Origin: Gymnogyps californianus
Lineage: Eukaryota > Chordata > Aves > Accipitriformes > Cathartidae
NCBI RefSeq assembly: GCF_018139145.2
Contig: NC_059478.1
Span: 15,235,001-15,299,000 of the forward strand
Direction: 5' to 3'
Length of the DNA stretch: 64,000 nucleotides
Below the pieces are notes generated by a model. It had not been told where the DNA came from. It ran no database searches and saw only the letters and a program-made list of their open reading frames with translations. A program made the position numbers and the translations under genes. This document shows, piece after piece, positions 1-11,984 of the stretch (positions are counted from its first letter, which is position 1; the number at the start of each line of letters is the position of its first letter).

Positions 1-1680
1 ACTCAGTTGGAAAAAGTAGTCTCCATTTTGGGTGCTCCAAATAGCTAATGATGTGTATGTATTTATACACCATACATATATATATATATATATATTTAAA
101 GGTATGCTTGATCCCTCTTTGCCAAGTGAATTATTTCCTCTACAGATCCTTGATTTGCCTCATATGCAATATGACTGATTTTAATTTTAAAACTTTTCTG
201 TATGATATCTGTATAATTTTTCACAGAACAGCAAACAAATTACATCCTTTGTCCTCTTCCAAAGGAAGAGCACTTCAGCAATATTTTTCCAGGAGTATTT
301 TAGCTTCTGTAAAATTCCATAAAACATCTTCAGAATAAGTGCAAGGTGGGTTTTTGTTTTCTTAACTTTTTAACTCTGTTGTACCTATTAATGTTAGCTG
401 AAGGCATGTACTAAATCTGTAAGGAAACTGCCCTAGGACTCTGTCTGCACAGAGCAGTAGTGAGGATTAGCTGGTTGTCTAGGACAGATCAGTTTATCCT
501 TCTTAAAAGAAGGGCAAAAGAGTCATTCTGAATTTATAGGCATGGAAACTTGAAACATAAATTGCAGTACTTCATGTAACCGTGTACTAAGATGGAGGAA
601 GACAGTCGCATGTTTGCTGCTCATTAGTTACAGGACTTGGAAAAGATATTCCCCCCTCTTTCAGGCAAGACATTACACAATTGGTCAAGCTTGTCCTTAT
701 GGTCACTACCTTCCAATGAAACCTAAGCATGGGTGATTTTTGCATGGGCTTGCCTGGCCCAGTGAACTAGTTTATCATAACTTCTCATTTTTTTGGCTTG
801 ACACAAAAGAAGAGGGTGGATGAAACCCAGGATCAGGTGTCTATTTTGAAGAGGGGTCTGTTTTAAATATGCTTCTCCCACATTTGCTCAAGGACACATG
901 CCATGCTCCTGGTATTGGATTCAACATATCTTTCTTGAAACTGTTTATCCACTCACATAATTAAAAGGGTATGTAAAATACCAAGTATTGCATATTTCTA
1001 GAAGCATAGATTTTGTCTCATCTCCCTAAATGACATGTACTGCCAATTTGCGATAGACATTTAAAGAATGGTGGTGTTGGGTGGAAATCGCTGCAATTTC
1101 AAGTGTCTACAGAGGTGGATCTTTGGGTTCTTAGTAATTTGGACTTTGTAATCCCGAGTTTACCAGGCCATATTTCAGGACAATATTTGCAGCATTTATG
1201 CCTTTTTTTTTTTTTAAATATACAATGAAACAGCATTATTTTACCAAAGAATCATTAAACAAGCTGACAAAAGGCTATAGCCAAATAAACATAGGCTGCT
1301 TTTTTTCCAGAAAAAAGTGCAATTAAACCTCATGATTGTGCTGCACACTGTACCAAGTGAGGTTGCTGTACTGGAATTAAGGAGTGAACACACCCAGTCT
1401 GAAATGTGGGACTTAATTTTCAGCTGTGAGTTATTCTTGGTTATGATCTCATTTTGTGCCATGAAAGTGATCAAATAACATTAGCTCCTGAGTGTAATTT
1501 TTTTCAAAGGGTGATGCTTATTAAAGTCAAATGGAGTTCTGGCAAGACTCCAAAAAGCTATGAAAATTTGACAGTAAAAGCACGACTTAAATGCATGAAG
1601 ATTTGCATTCCAAAATCCAAAACCTTTATTCATGCTGAACGACTTAAGGGTATCTTTAGTTACATAAGTCCAACACTTAC
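1..1680 (-). other. PALMD intron 3, 5' part
   Basis: This AT-rich intronic sequence continues beyond the left edge. No further palmdelphin exon is visible. An AT dinucleotide run lies near 76-95 and a T run at about 1203-1215. Nothing else is recognised. Confidence 0.8.
76..95. repeat. (AT)n microsatellite
   Basis: This is a short alternating AT tract of about ten units in intron 3. Confidence 0.85.
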
Positions 1681-1761
1681 CTTTAAATGTTGGTGTTTCA
1701 TTTTTTCCTCTTCCACTTTTAGACGTTTCTGTGTAATTTCTTCTTGCAGTTTTCTTTTATC
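1681..1761 (-). CDS. PALMD: PALMD coding exon 3 (residues 16-42)
   Basis: This exon is 81 bases, 27 complete codons in phase 0. The translation begins DKRKLQEEITQKRLKVEEEK and ends MKHQHLK. The acceptor is TTTGTAG (AG at 1763-1762) after a T-rich tract, and the donor is AAG|GTAAGTG (GT at 1680-1679). The peptide is a highly charged amphipathic helix and part of the paralemmin N-terminal coiled coil. It closely resembles palmdelphin and is clearly unlike paralemmin-2, whose equivalent segment differs after the shared KRK. Because both boundaries fall between codons, skipping this exon would keep the frame. The next exon, expected to encode the segment following HLK, is not in the window, so the following intron exceeds 1.68 kb. 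Confidence 0.95.
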
Positions 1762-4700
1762 CTACAAATTAAGAGAACAATAAAACTTTGTTTAGAGAAA
1801 TTACTTGTTGTTAAAAAAAATTGTTTAAGTGTTGTTCAGTAGGATGAAACCAATCCATGCAAATAAAACCTTATTTTAAAGCTTATATGGCAATCAGGTA
1901 GTGCATAATTCTTAGCAGCAACAGCTCATGTGTCCTAAGCAGGTATGGTTTCCATTACTCTTTCTCTGAAGTACATTGAAACATGTTAATGACCACAAAG
2001 CAGGGATGACCCAAATTAAAAATAATTTACTGTTGGGAAGGGTAGGGGAAGAAAACAGGAAGAAATAACATTTGAGCACAATTGTACATGCAAAATGAGG
2101 TTAGAAATGGGTCCTGACCAAAATTCCTAAGGCAGCCCACACATCATTTAGGAGAGGAAAGAGTCTGCATGGTCTACGCTGTGCAGCTGTGATACAGCAC
2201 TAAATGAAATGGGCTGTTGGTGAATCCAGCACTGAGTTTATGTATCTTGTGGCTAATAGCTGAAATAAACAGGAATAAACAAAGACTTAGAAATTTATTT
2301 CATTAGTTGAATAGTGGTAAAGATGAACACAGAGAAATGTAGTATGCTTCATATATGTAGTTGTTACCTCTCAATTTAAAAAAAAAATAAATTTTTGTCT
2401 GCGCAAAGGCTGTTTTCATGGCTGCTGAACTTTAGAAGGAAAAAACTCAAGTAGTACTGATCTGTCATAGTGCCACCTTCATCCTTTTTGCTACAGATTA
2501 TAGAAAAAAGGAAATGAGTGAACAGTCTCTGAATGCTGGCAACACTTGAGCCTCTTGTGTCTTTGGATAGCTGCTCTCACATCGAGTATCCTTGTGGCTG
2601 CTCTATGTGAGGCCAAACACTGATTTAGTACTTTGTGTCCTCAGCAGCCAGTGGGAAAGAAATTATGCCAAAGGAAACTAACTTTTACTCTTACAAGCTG
2701 TATTAATAGGCTATTCTCTTGGTCAGCCTTAATGCTATAAAATCCTGTTCTTGGACACAGCAACTTTGACACTTGTTTCTTGGTATGTTTTAGGGAAGTA
2801 AGTTAAGTCATCTGTTGTCCTATGCAGAAGTGTTTGCTGACTGGAGGCTAATAATCCTTTCCTTTCAATTAGAACAGATTACTGATAGTTTTTTTTTTTT
2901 AACAGAATCTGTTTTCAGACAAGTATGGTTTCGGAAGGAGTTAAGTTCTTCACAAACATAGAAGAGACTTGCCCTTTCAGCCCGCCTGAGGAACCAGCTG
3001 TGCATAAGGAGTGTAGAAAGTCAGTAAGGAAGTGCAGGACATAAGGCTGGGACTTCTTCTCCACTGTTTCTCTAGGATTTGGGATTTGGAAACATGAGGA
3101 GCTGTAGTGTGCTTGGCTGAATCACTTCACTGTTACTGGAAATTAGAAATAGCAGTGGGGCCACAGGCTATAGGGACACTTCGTTGAAGGATAGGAAGTA
3201 GAAGAAATCACCTAGCCTTGTGGAGATTGAGGGCAGGACTACAGGCTGGCCAAGCACAACTGATGGTATGCTGGGGTTTAGTAGGTGAATGAGTGTCAGT
3301 GATCTCTTCTCTCTTGCAGTCTGTAAAGTGCAGTAGCCACCTATAAACACTATCTGTACTTTACAATTTTTCCTTGATGGTGTTAGTCTGCCTCTTTAAT
3401 AGACCAAACAGAGCAGGTAGAGATCTTGCCTCAAGATACATGCTACCTTCATCTCTGTAGTGGTTTTGAGTTTTGCCAATGCTCTTTAATACAGTTAACA
3501 AAGTTACTGATTTAGGATCACTACAATATGTAATTTTTCTGCAATGTCCGTTTTTAGAGACTTTATCCAAGAGCTGCTATGCTGGACTTTACTCAGCCAG
3601 TCCTGATTTTGGAGACATAGCATCTGGTCTTTGACCTTCACACCTTTCCTTTATTAGGAAATATTCCTGATCTCATCGTATAAATAACCCGTAATTAGAT
3701 GAGCAAAGTATGACAAGAGCTTGTGTTTACAGATTGTTACAATTCTTAAGGAAACTGCTTTTTCTCTCTACAAAAGCTCTGGATAAGACTCTTAGCCAGA
3801 GAATGAACTTTTACTTGGTTTATACTATTAAAAAATATTCAAAGTCAATTTAAATATACTTTTTGTACCAGTGGAGATGTGTACTAAGAGTTTGGGCAGT
3901 CTGAAATGAGAAGTGATACACAAAAATACTGTGCAGAAAGAAATCAGAGTGTAAAGGCACAAATAACTGCATTTTAAATTAACTGTGTAATAAGGAACCT
4001 ATTCAGTAATCAAACTTTTGCCTGTTTCTTTTGTTAGAGGTCTATGTTTCTTTGCATCCAATATTTTTTTCTCTTAAAGTTTTCTACTTGTATCCTTTGG
4101 TGTTCTAGCATGTTTTAATTTCACTGGTTGGTAATAAACATCCATTATACAATTATCCAGATTAAATAGGTTGAAATAGATTGTCTCTTATATATCTAGT
4201 CAAAGAAAGCTGAAGGTCTAATGCCAGAAGCTAAATTCAAGGAAGATGTATGAGGAACCTTTTTGAACGTTGTGTTGCAAGAATAATTTTTAAAACCTGT
4301 TAGGACACTTCCTACAGTGTATTCTGCTATGCTTTGTCTGCAAATCATGTCTTGCTGTACAAAGCTTTGACTATACATCTAGTGGAATAAATGTTTATTC
4401 CTAGATAGCTAAGGGGTCCATACTTCTACTAAACTTCATACTCTGCCCCTGTAGATAATCAAGTTGCTGGCAGAAGTCCTCTAATCCTCTCTTACTATGT
4501 TCTTGTTAATGTGGGCAGGATTTGCTTTTTATGAAAGAGCACCTTCATCCCTTCCTCTCTGTTGTGCATCAGTGCAAGGTGAGACTTGAGCCTTGGTCCT
4601 AATTTTCACTCCTACTGAAATATGTAGGAATCTTTCCTGACTTTTGAACATAGAAAAGAATTGTATTCTAAACTGGGTCTGTCTGAAAGGAAGGGAAACA

Positions 4701-6641
4701 CATCTACGGAGCAGTGTCTTGCTAGGTATCTTGTGTGCCAACTCCATTAATTTGTGTCAGTGTTCCACAGTGGTGCCGATGTTGGTCTGCTTGGTCCTGT
4801 GGCAGATGCCGTGTACTGTCAAAGCCAATGGAGCAGCTAATGTTTTAGCTGATGTATTTTTGTTTTCATATAATTTTCCAGAGGTAATGCTTGGTTATTG
4901 AGGGGTCTTATCTGGAGGTATGGACACTTTAGTCTGATGGCATGAGACTGCAGAAATGTCATAATTCCAATCTTTAATCACAATTCAAATCTTGTATAAT
5001 TTTTGTTTTCCTATAGAATGGAGGATTTGATAAGAAAGGATTAAGCCTAAGGTTCCTCTTTGACTGTTTTGTCTCAATGTTTGCCACAGCAAACACTAAA
5101 GCTTTTGTATTTTAAGATATGACAGCCTCTCTAACAAAATGGATGCATTTGATTTTTTACTTGTTATATTCTATATACACCAGCAGCAGGTGGAAGCTAC
5201 ATAGCAGAGAAAAACGGTTCCTTTTCAGAGCTGTGGGAGCATCGAAATCTTAATAATAGGGTTTTCCTTTTTGCTTTGCTACATAGAGAAGATACGAAAA
5301 AGAATTTGAAAACCCCTAGTGGGTCTGTGAGAGCCAGATGCTGTCAAGGAGCCAGGCATTTAACAACAGAAACCAATCAGGTTTTAGTGCAAGGGTAGTT
5401 GTTTACTGCTCTGAGTGCCCCTTGCTATCCTCTGTTAGATCCTTACAACACACATCTTGTAGGTAGCACTTGAAATTCCCAGGTATGTTGCTTGGGATAA
5501 ACCTTCCCAGAGCCACTGAGTAACTTGCAATTGTAATTTTAGCCTGTTGGTTTCTTAGACAACTCGTACAGCAGATTCTTAAACCTGATGATAACTTCAC
5601 CTTATTTAGGCTCCTTCATTTCTGCAGTGCATTATAACAAATACACTGAGTGTTTCAATTAAATGCTCTCAAGTGATGAAAGTAAAGAGGAAATAGTTCC
5701 TTTACGCAGCAAGTGTAATAAATGAAGTCATGGCCAGAACCCAAATATGATTTCCTATTTCCTGTAATGCAAGACACTGGAAACTGTCACAGTTTCTTAA
5801 AAAAATACTTCTCCAGTATACATCTGGAGGCAAAGATGCAGCCAGAGGACGCTAACCCTAGTACGTTCACAGGAGTCCTCATCAGGCAAGTGTGCTGCCC
5901 CATTCCTCCTGCTAGATACCAGGAAATATAAAACATTGCAAGGCCCGGACTTCTCTGGAGCGCCAAAACATTTCTTATCTTTTGAGCCCATACGCTAGAG
6001 ACAAAGTCCAGGTTATGAGTCTGGTTCAAACACCGGTACAGTTAAACAAACAAATGTACTCCAAACCCTCTGAAACATTTCAAATTATCTTATTGTGGGC
6101 TTGAGTCAGGTCTCAAGTAAATACGATAAATGGGCCTGTTGGCCTTTATCAAGTGTCATAATTAAAACCCAACCAAATTAAAAACCAACCTCTTCAACTC
6201 CTGTAGATTTCCACTTATGCCTTCTCACATTTATTTTGGTTCCAATAAGGTATTTTTTTAACTCTGCCCACCATTTATTCAGCCAGTAGTGTTTGTTTCA
6301 CAACTAATCTATTGTGCTAAGAGTGTGAAAAATACCTTTGTTCCCATTATTTGTTTTTAAAGATTGCCTGTGACAGTGAGTGATCCTTCTGCAATTTTCC
6401 ATTCATCCCAAAGGGCCAAATTTTGTTTCAGTTTAATTCTTCTGTAACTGAGTAAGTTTCAGTGGAGATTAAATAAGAGGACAATTTGGATTCAGCCATT
6501 TTTGTTACATCAGGTTATATTCCTTTAAAAAATAGCTCAGTAGTTCCTTTAAAACATAATAAATCTTTTGAATCAGATTTCCCTTTAGAAGAGAAACTGA
6601 AAATGTTTTTCTAATGTCTTCAGCATAAACTTCACGGAGTC

Positions 6642-6660
6642 TTTTTTTTTTTTTTTTTTT
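6642..6660. repeat. T19 homopolymer followed by C5
   Basis: A run of 19 T on the plus strand runs directly into CCCCC, making a pyrimidine tract in intron 2. Confidence 0.9.
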
Positions 6661-7155
6661 CCCCCTCTCTGAAAACTGACAGGTAGGAATTTGCTTAACC
6701 CAAGCTTGTCCTTGTTTACTTTTCAGACAGCAATATTTGTGATCATCAATAATCCAGAAATTGTATTTAATTCCACAATGCAAAACCAAAAATCTTTCAT
6801 CTCTCAGGTTTTTTTTGTGAAATGGGGAAATTGATTTGTTCTGGAATTCTCTAGCTGCCTTTTGACCTGCTGTCCTTCAGGCAAACATTCAGTTGTGAAG
6901 ATAGTAATATGTATTTTAGACTGTCCAATAGTGATTTGCACACATACTTTCACTCATTTGAATTTAATTTGAAAGAGCAATACAACCCGTAATAAAGTCA
7001 GTACACGCAACTTTGCTGTCTTAAAGCAATAGCTTATAAACCAGAATTAAAAAGTAACAATTTCAAGCAGACATAAGTCTCTGTCTTTTTCCGTCCTGGG
7101 ATAAATCATTCCTCAGAAAACACACAGTAGCTCATTAACACAATACTACTTCTAA

Positions 7156-7158
<3 letters not shown>

Positions 7159-7200
<42 letters not shown>
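7159..7200. repeat. T42 homopolymer next to an exon
   Basis: An uninterrupted run of 42 T on the plus strand reads as A42 in the PALMD transcript. It starts 32 bases inside intron 2 after the start-codon exon. I see no SINE or LINE body attached, so it may be an expanded microsatellite or a heavily truncated insertion tail. The exact length is prone to sequencing error. Confidence 0.9.
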
Positions 7201-7204
<4 letters not shown>

Positions 7205-7232
7205 ATAGTGAGTTATAACTATAAGCACTTAC

Positions 7233-7277
7233 TGTTATGGCCTGGAATCTTTCTTTCAGCAATTCGGCTTCCTCCAT
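7233..7277 (-). CDS. PALMD: PALMD start-codon exon, coding part (residues 1-15)
   Basis: The exon spans 7278 to 7233 (46 bases), with one leader base followed by 15 codons reading MEEAELLKERFQAIT. The acceptor is TTTCTAG (AG at 7280-7279) behind a good pyrimidine-rich stretch. The donor is ACA|GTAAGTG (GT at 7232-7231). The exon ends between codons and joins the next exon in phase 0. The peptide matches the palmdelphin N-terminus as I know it, apart from Phe at residue 11 where mammals have Leu; both are compatible with a hydrophobic heptad position. The start context after splicing from exon 1 would be CCTTAATGG, with G at +4 but T at -3, which is only moderate. A 42-base A tract (minus strand) begins about 30 bases into the downstream intron. 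Confidence 0.95.
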
Positions 7278-9832
7278 TCTAGAAATCAAAAACAGACAAG
7301 TAGTGAAGAAAAACAGAATGAGACCATAAGCAAAAAGCCTCCTGGTGGGGCTACAAAAAAAGCTGAGGTGATTTGATCCAATTCCAGAGCAGAGAGAAGG
7401 CAGAATTTTTGACTTGTCAGGAGAGTCCCTGAACAGATGAGCAGATCAGTCCAGACAGACACATGTAATGAGGGTGTGTAGAAGAGGCAGACGTGGAGAG
7501 TGCTGGCATGAGTTGACTGACAAGTTGGAACAGTGGAGCACAAGCCCTTTTCCTTCAGAAGCTGCCAACTCTTTGTTTTAATGTGCTCAGTTAGCATGCC
7601 ATTGCTTCTTTAACTGTTAAATGCCCAAACCTGGATCTTCCAGGACCATGGTAGAAGTAAACTTTTATTATATTCCTATTTCTCTTTCTTCCCTTTGTGT
7701 ATACTTCTGGTGATAAACAAATATTTTAAACTTACTAAGTATTCCTGTTTCTTATGAAACTTATTTTACCTGTGTGTTTTAACCTGTTGTAATGTTAGCA
7801 CTGTAAATGGCATGGGTTTTTTTGAGACGGCAGTTTTAGTTTAGTTTCCTAGATGAAATTTTTAAAGAAGCTGTATTCATAGATGGAAGAATGTTTTAGA
7901 ACTGCTAACCTAAACTAAAATAAACTTTAAGCAATCAGGTCTGTCATTGAATGCAAGCGTTAATCTGTGCAATTACTGGCCAGCTATCTAGGACTCAGGG
8001 GAAGCTTTGTCTAAGTAAGGATTTCAGGATCATCATTTCAGTGTTACCAAGATGAGTCTAAAATGCCAGTGGCTCTCACACTGGATTTCCATTCAGCTGA
8101 CTTGAAGTTTTTTTTGCTGTGGACTTCTGCTGAAAACAGCATTATGCTCCTTAAGGGATGGCGTACATTTTGACCTTTCCAATTACATGAGTGGGAGTCA
8201 GCCTTCCAAAATCAATCTAGGAAACTTGCAAAACAAGTGGGACTGCCTCTAGTAAAATCCAGTTGTGGAAAAAATTCTAAGCAAGATAAAGCTGAATTCA
8301 AACAGCATAAAGGTGTAATGTGAATCTGGAATCCCTTTGTTACCCTCAGTATCATGTAACTTAAGTCTTTGTAAGGATGCCAACAGGAAAGTCAGTCAGC
8401 ATGTTTGGTTTTTTTCCTGCTAATTCATTGAGATGACTAAACTCAGCAGGATTTGGTGAGGGGTTTTACTTTACGTTTCAGTACGGTGACCTGAATCTTG
8501 GTGGCAAGTCAGGCTCATTACTAGCAAATTCTAAGATGTTACAGAATTGAATACTTGATGGTGAAGTTACATCCTCATAATTCAATATGAATCAATATTG
8601 AATTTCAATTTTCAGCTTTCTAGTATGTCATCAATCATCCATATGCACAAGCAGACTATCTCGCTCCACACTGGGATTAAGGATGCGTTAATGTTTTGTT
8701 TATACTGTGATACACCCTGAGTTTTTGTTCAAACTTGCAAAGACCCCATGTTTTATATGCCAGTGAAGATTTTTTTTTTAAATATTAATATATGCCTCAT
8801 TTGGTCAGCACCCGAAATTAAAAAAATTACCACATAAAAGCAAATGTGAAGTTCAAAGGCAAGTGTACTGAGGTATATCAAGAAACAGATTGCATGGGAA
8901 TTTAGATGTGTTCAGTTTATGGATTTGAGAGTAAGTTCAACCACCCCACTGAATTAAATATATTCTTGCTGCAGAAGCCAATAGAGGCAGTCTTTCTGTT
9001 TAATCTGTCATAAGTTAGTATAGCCTGCCTTATTATATTTTGAAAAAAAAACCCCAAACTTATTTCATCTTTGTCTTCTGTGAAGTTCATCTTAAAATTT
9101 AAGTGCGCATGTGGACTTCAAAATGTTTAAAAATATTTAAAGCAGCAAATGATTACATCAGATATAAGGAAGTCTGTTTTGGGCCAGAATCTGTACTCTG
9201 ATATAAGTGGGGTTCCATTCTCAATGGGTGGAGAAATGAGATCAGTATTTCAAGTTCAAATTAGAATCAATGGGATTGCATTGCTTTGAATTTTTATGAT
9301 CTAAAATATTTTCCTAACTTTATGCTCCAAAATTATTTAAATGCTTTTAAAAACCTTACTTGTGGATGTTATGTATTTACAGACCAGAAAAGTATTTAAC
9401 ATGTCTTTCCCTAATCTCAACCCCCAGTAAATTGAAGTAACCTGAAGATGGTTTCTAAAATGTTGCTTCCCTTCTTAAGTGACCATTATTAAGAAAGTAT
9501 TTAAAGCCCACTTTAAACATTTTAAATTGTTTGAATCATATATATCCCCTTGCTAGGCAGGCTTTGTTGTTCAGTCAATAGGTTGTTTTCCAGTTATCTT
9601 AATCCTATTCTAAGTGGGATTTATGTGCAAGAGAAGAAATGGGCCAGCTGTCATTTTGTCTGCCCCTTAAGCCTGCTTCACCAATAGGAGTATCCATGGT
9701 GTTATAGGTTAGATCAGCGAATCTGAACAGCTGTGTTTTCAGTCCATAGGATTCTTGGAACAAGGTTTTTCAGAACTTGCCTGCCAGAAATATATCCAGA
9801 GGAAACTATCTACCTATTCTGCAAGTTTAAGC

Positions 9833-9854
9833 AAAAAAAAAAAAAAAAAAAAAA
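9833..9854. repeat. A22 homopolymer
   Basis: A run of 22 A on the plus strand in intron 1. No element body is recognised beside it. Confidence 0.9.
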
Positions 9855-11249
9855 GGTGACTTTTGGAAGAATAATGTGTTAGCCTGTGTTTCTGTAACTG
9901 CCAACTGCATATTTTTCTTCTGGTAGAACACATTCTCCGAGTTATGCAGATAACGTTTGTTGTATCATGTGATGAGTCGTACAGGTTGGATTTTTTTGGC
10001 TTCACTTCTCCCTTTGTTCATTTCCATTTTGCACTGGGTACCTAATGTAGGAGTAATAATAAGAATCTAAAGCACAAGATAAAATAGTTGCATTATGAAG
10101 TCTTACAGAAAAGTGGGTGGGAATTTAGAAGAATAATATCCTGAACCAAAATCTAGAAGTAGGCCCACAGAAGCACTTTCACAGCTGGAAACGCAAGTGC
10201 CATTGTCCATTTCTGGAGCAAAGTCCGAGTACAGGCGTAGAGAAATCCTGTCACTTCAGAACTGTAGCGGCTGTCCCTGGCCATACTCTACAAACAAAAC
10301 CGTCCTCAGTGCTACTCTTACTCATCGTGCTGGGATTTCTTTTGAAACAAATCATTAACCTAAGGTAATATATGTACAGTGAGTTACAGATTACTGTAGT
10401 AGCAAACAATTGCTTCTAAGAAGAAACATCTCATTAAAGATAAGGAGCAAGAAGCTTTCACTTTTTGAAAAAGTGAGTTTGAAGTGAATTGAGTTGATCA
10501 GATTGTTATCAGTTGAAAACATAGCCTATACTTTCTGGAAAGAGTGGTTACTGAATTCATGAATCACCATTTTGTGCATCTTAACTAGTCTGATTATTTT
10601 GCTTCATGATGAGCTGCCTTCTGTAGCTGTGTTTGAAACAGGAAAAGGGCATTTTGGACTTGGTATCAAAGTGAATTTTATATTCTTACAGTGAGCAAAT
10701 GTACTGCCACTATGCACCTGTCTGCATGTAGCCTTGAATCTCTGACAGCAGAGGAATGGAGAGGAGATAAATTTTATTGAATGTCCCTCACTGAAAATGT
10801 CTACTGCAGCGTCCTGTCAATTGACCCAAAGGTCTGGTATCTGGGATGCCTCAGCTGACTGAGAAATGGTCTCTTCTCCAGCTGGAACCAAGATTTTGCA
10901 TTTTAAAGGTGAAAAATAAGGCAACAAGAAATAGAAATTTGAAGATCTAAAACTTTTTGTTTATTCCAGATGAAATGCATACAAATAGACAACTAAAGCC
11001 TTTGGGCAGTTGCTCCCAAAACTTTTTTTTGAGAGAGACTTTCTCTTTAGCTGTATGTTATTTTCCAAAAGAAACAAGGTTCATTTGTCTCACTTAAAGG
11101 TTGGTTTTGAAGGCTGTTTCCACCATGAGTCTGCAAAGAACTTCCAGCTGTTTCAGTCAACAGTGCATTAATGTTGCACGATAAGCAGCAAACAGCTTTT
11201 GTCTAGGATACATCCAGCTAAAGAACTCTTCTGGGGTTCATCACGGTGC

Positions 11250-11274
11250 TTTTTTTTTTTTTTTTTTTTTTTTT
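11250..11274. repeat. T25 homopolymer
   Basis: A run of 25 T on the plus strand in intron 1. No element body is recognised beside it. Confidence 0.9.
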
Positions 11275-11964
11275 GCTAAAAAGCTTAAGACAGTTACACT
11301 TCTCAGTGATGGAAAACTTAGCCCACAGTAAATAAAAGGCTTGAAGTCCAGGGAAAGAATACTAGCTAGAAGCAGCACCTATCATATTAAATTTGTTTTA
11401 CTTTAACCTGATTTCTTTCATATTATACATAACATATTTTCATGTATCCATCAAGTCATAAATTTAAAGCTAAACTGGAAGGTATTTAATGAAAAATGTA
11501 TGTGTTAATAACAGTGAAAAAAGCTTTAAAGTGAGGATAACCTAGAGAGATGAAGTTAAAAACTATCCTCAGAATATAATTTTATATACATAAATATGTG
11601 TATATATGCAAATATATATTTTATATATATAAAGTAATTATTAGTGATTAGTAAAGATATTTATCTTTATGGGTACTTGTACATGTTTAAATATTGCTTC
11701 TAGGGGTACGTATAACTACCAGACTAGTCATGTGTAGCATGTCTATGGGAGACTTTCTCATTGCTTGTTTTCCTTCTGTGGCTCATACCTCTATAGCTTT
11801 CTAGCCTCTTGGTTTCTGTTGGTCACTAAGTCTTTAATCTAATGACCTGTTTAGCATGTGAGATTGCCTGACCCTTATCAGGCAAAATCTAAGATGCTTT
11901 CTCTTATACTTTAGTCAGAGTTCAGATTATATTAGCTAGTATGCTTAAAGATATGTGATAAATC

Positions 11965-11984
11965 GGGGGGTGGGGGGTGGGGGG
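11965..11984 (+). other. G-quadruplex motif G6TG6TG6
   Basis: Three runs of six G separated by single T residues make one of the densest G tracts in the window. It is on the plus strand, so it would be C-rich in the PALMD pre-mRNA and G-rich in its template. Confidence 0.85.

Larger units (their letters stand above)
1762..7232 (-). other. PALMD intron 2 (5471 bases)
   Basis: The intron lies between the residue 1-15 exon and the residue 16-42 exon, with donor GTAAGTG and acceptor TTTGTAG. No coding sequence is seen. It contains a 19-base T run at 6642-6660 and a 42-base T run at 7159-7200. The stretch around 6070-6440 is rich in homeodomain-like AATTA motifs and could be a conserved element, but that is only an impression. 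Confidence 0.85.

Noticed and set aside
7159..7200. Poly-A tail of a processed pseudogene or SINE
   Set aside because: No element body or target duplication is recognisable next to the T42 run.
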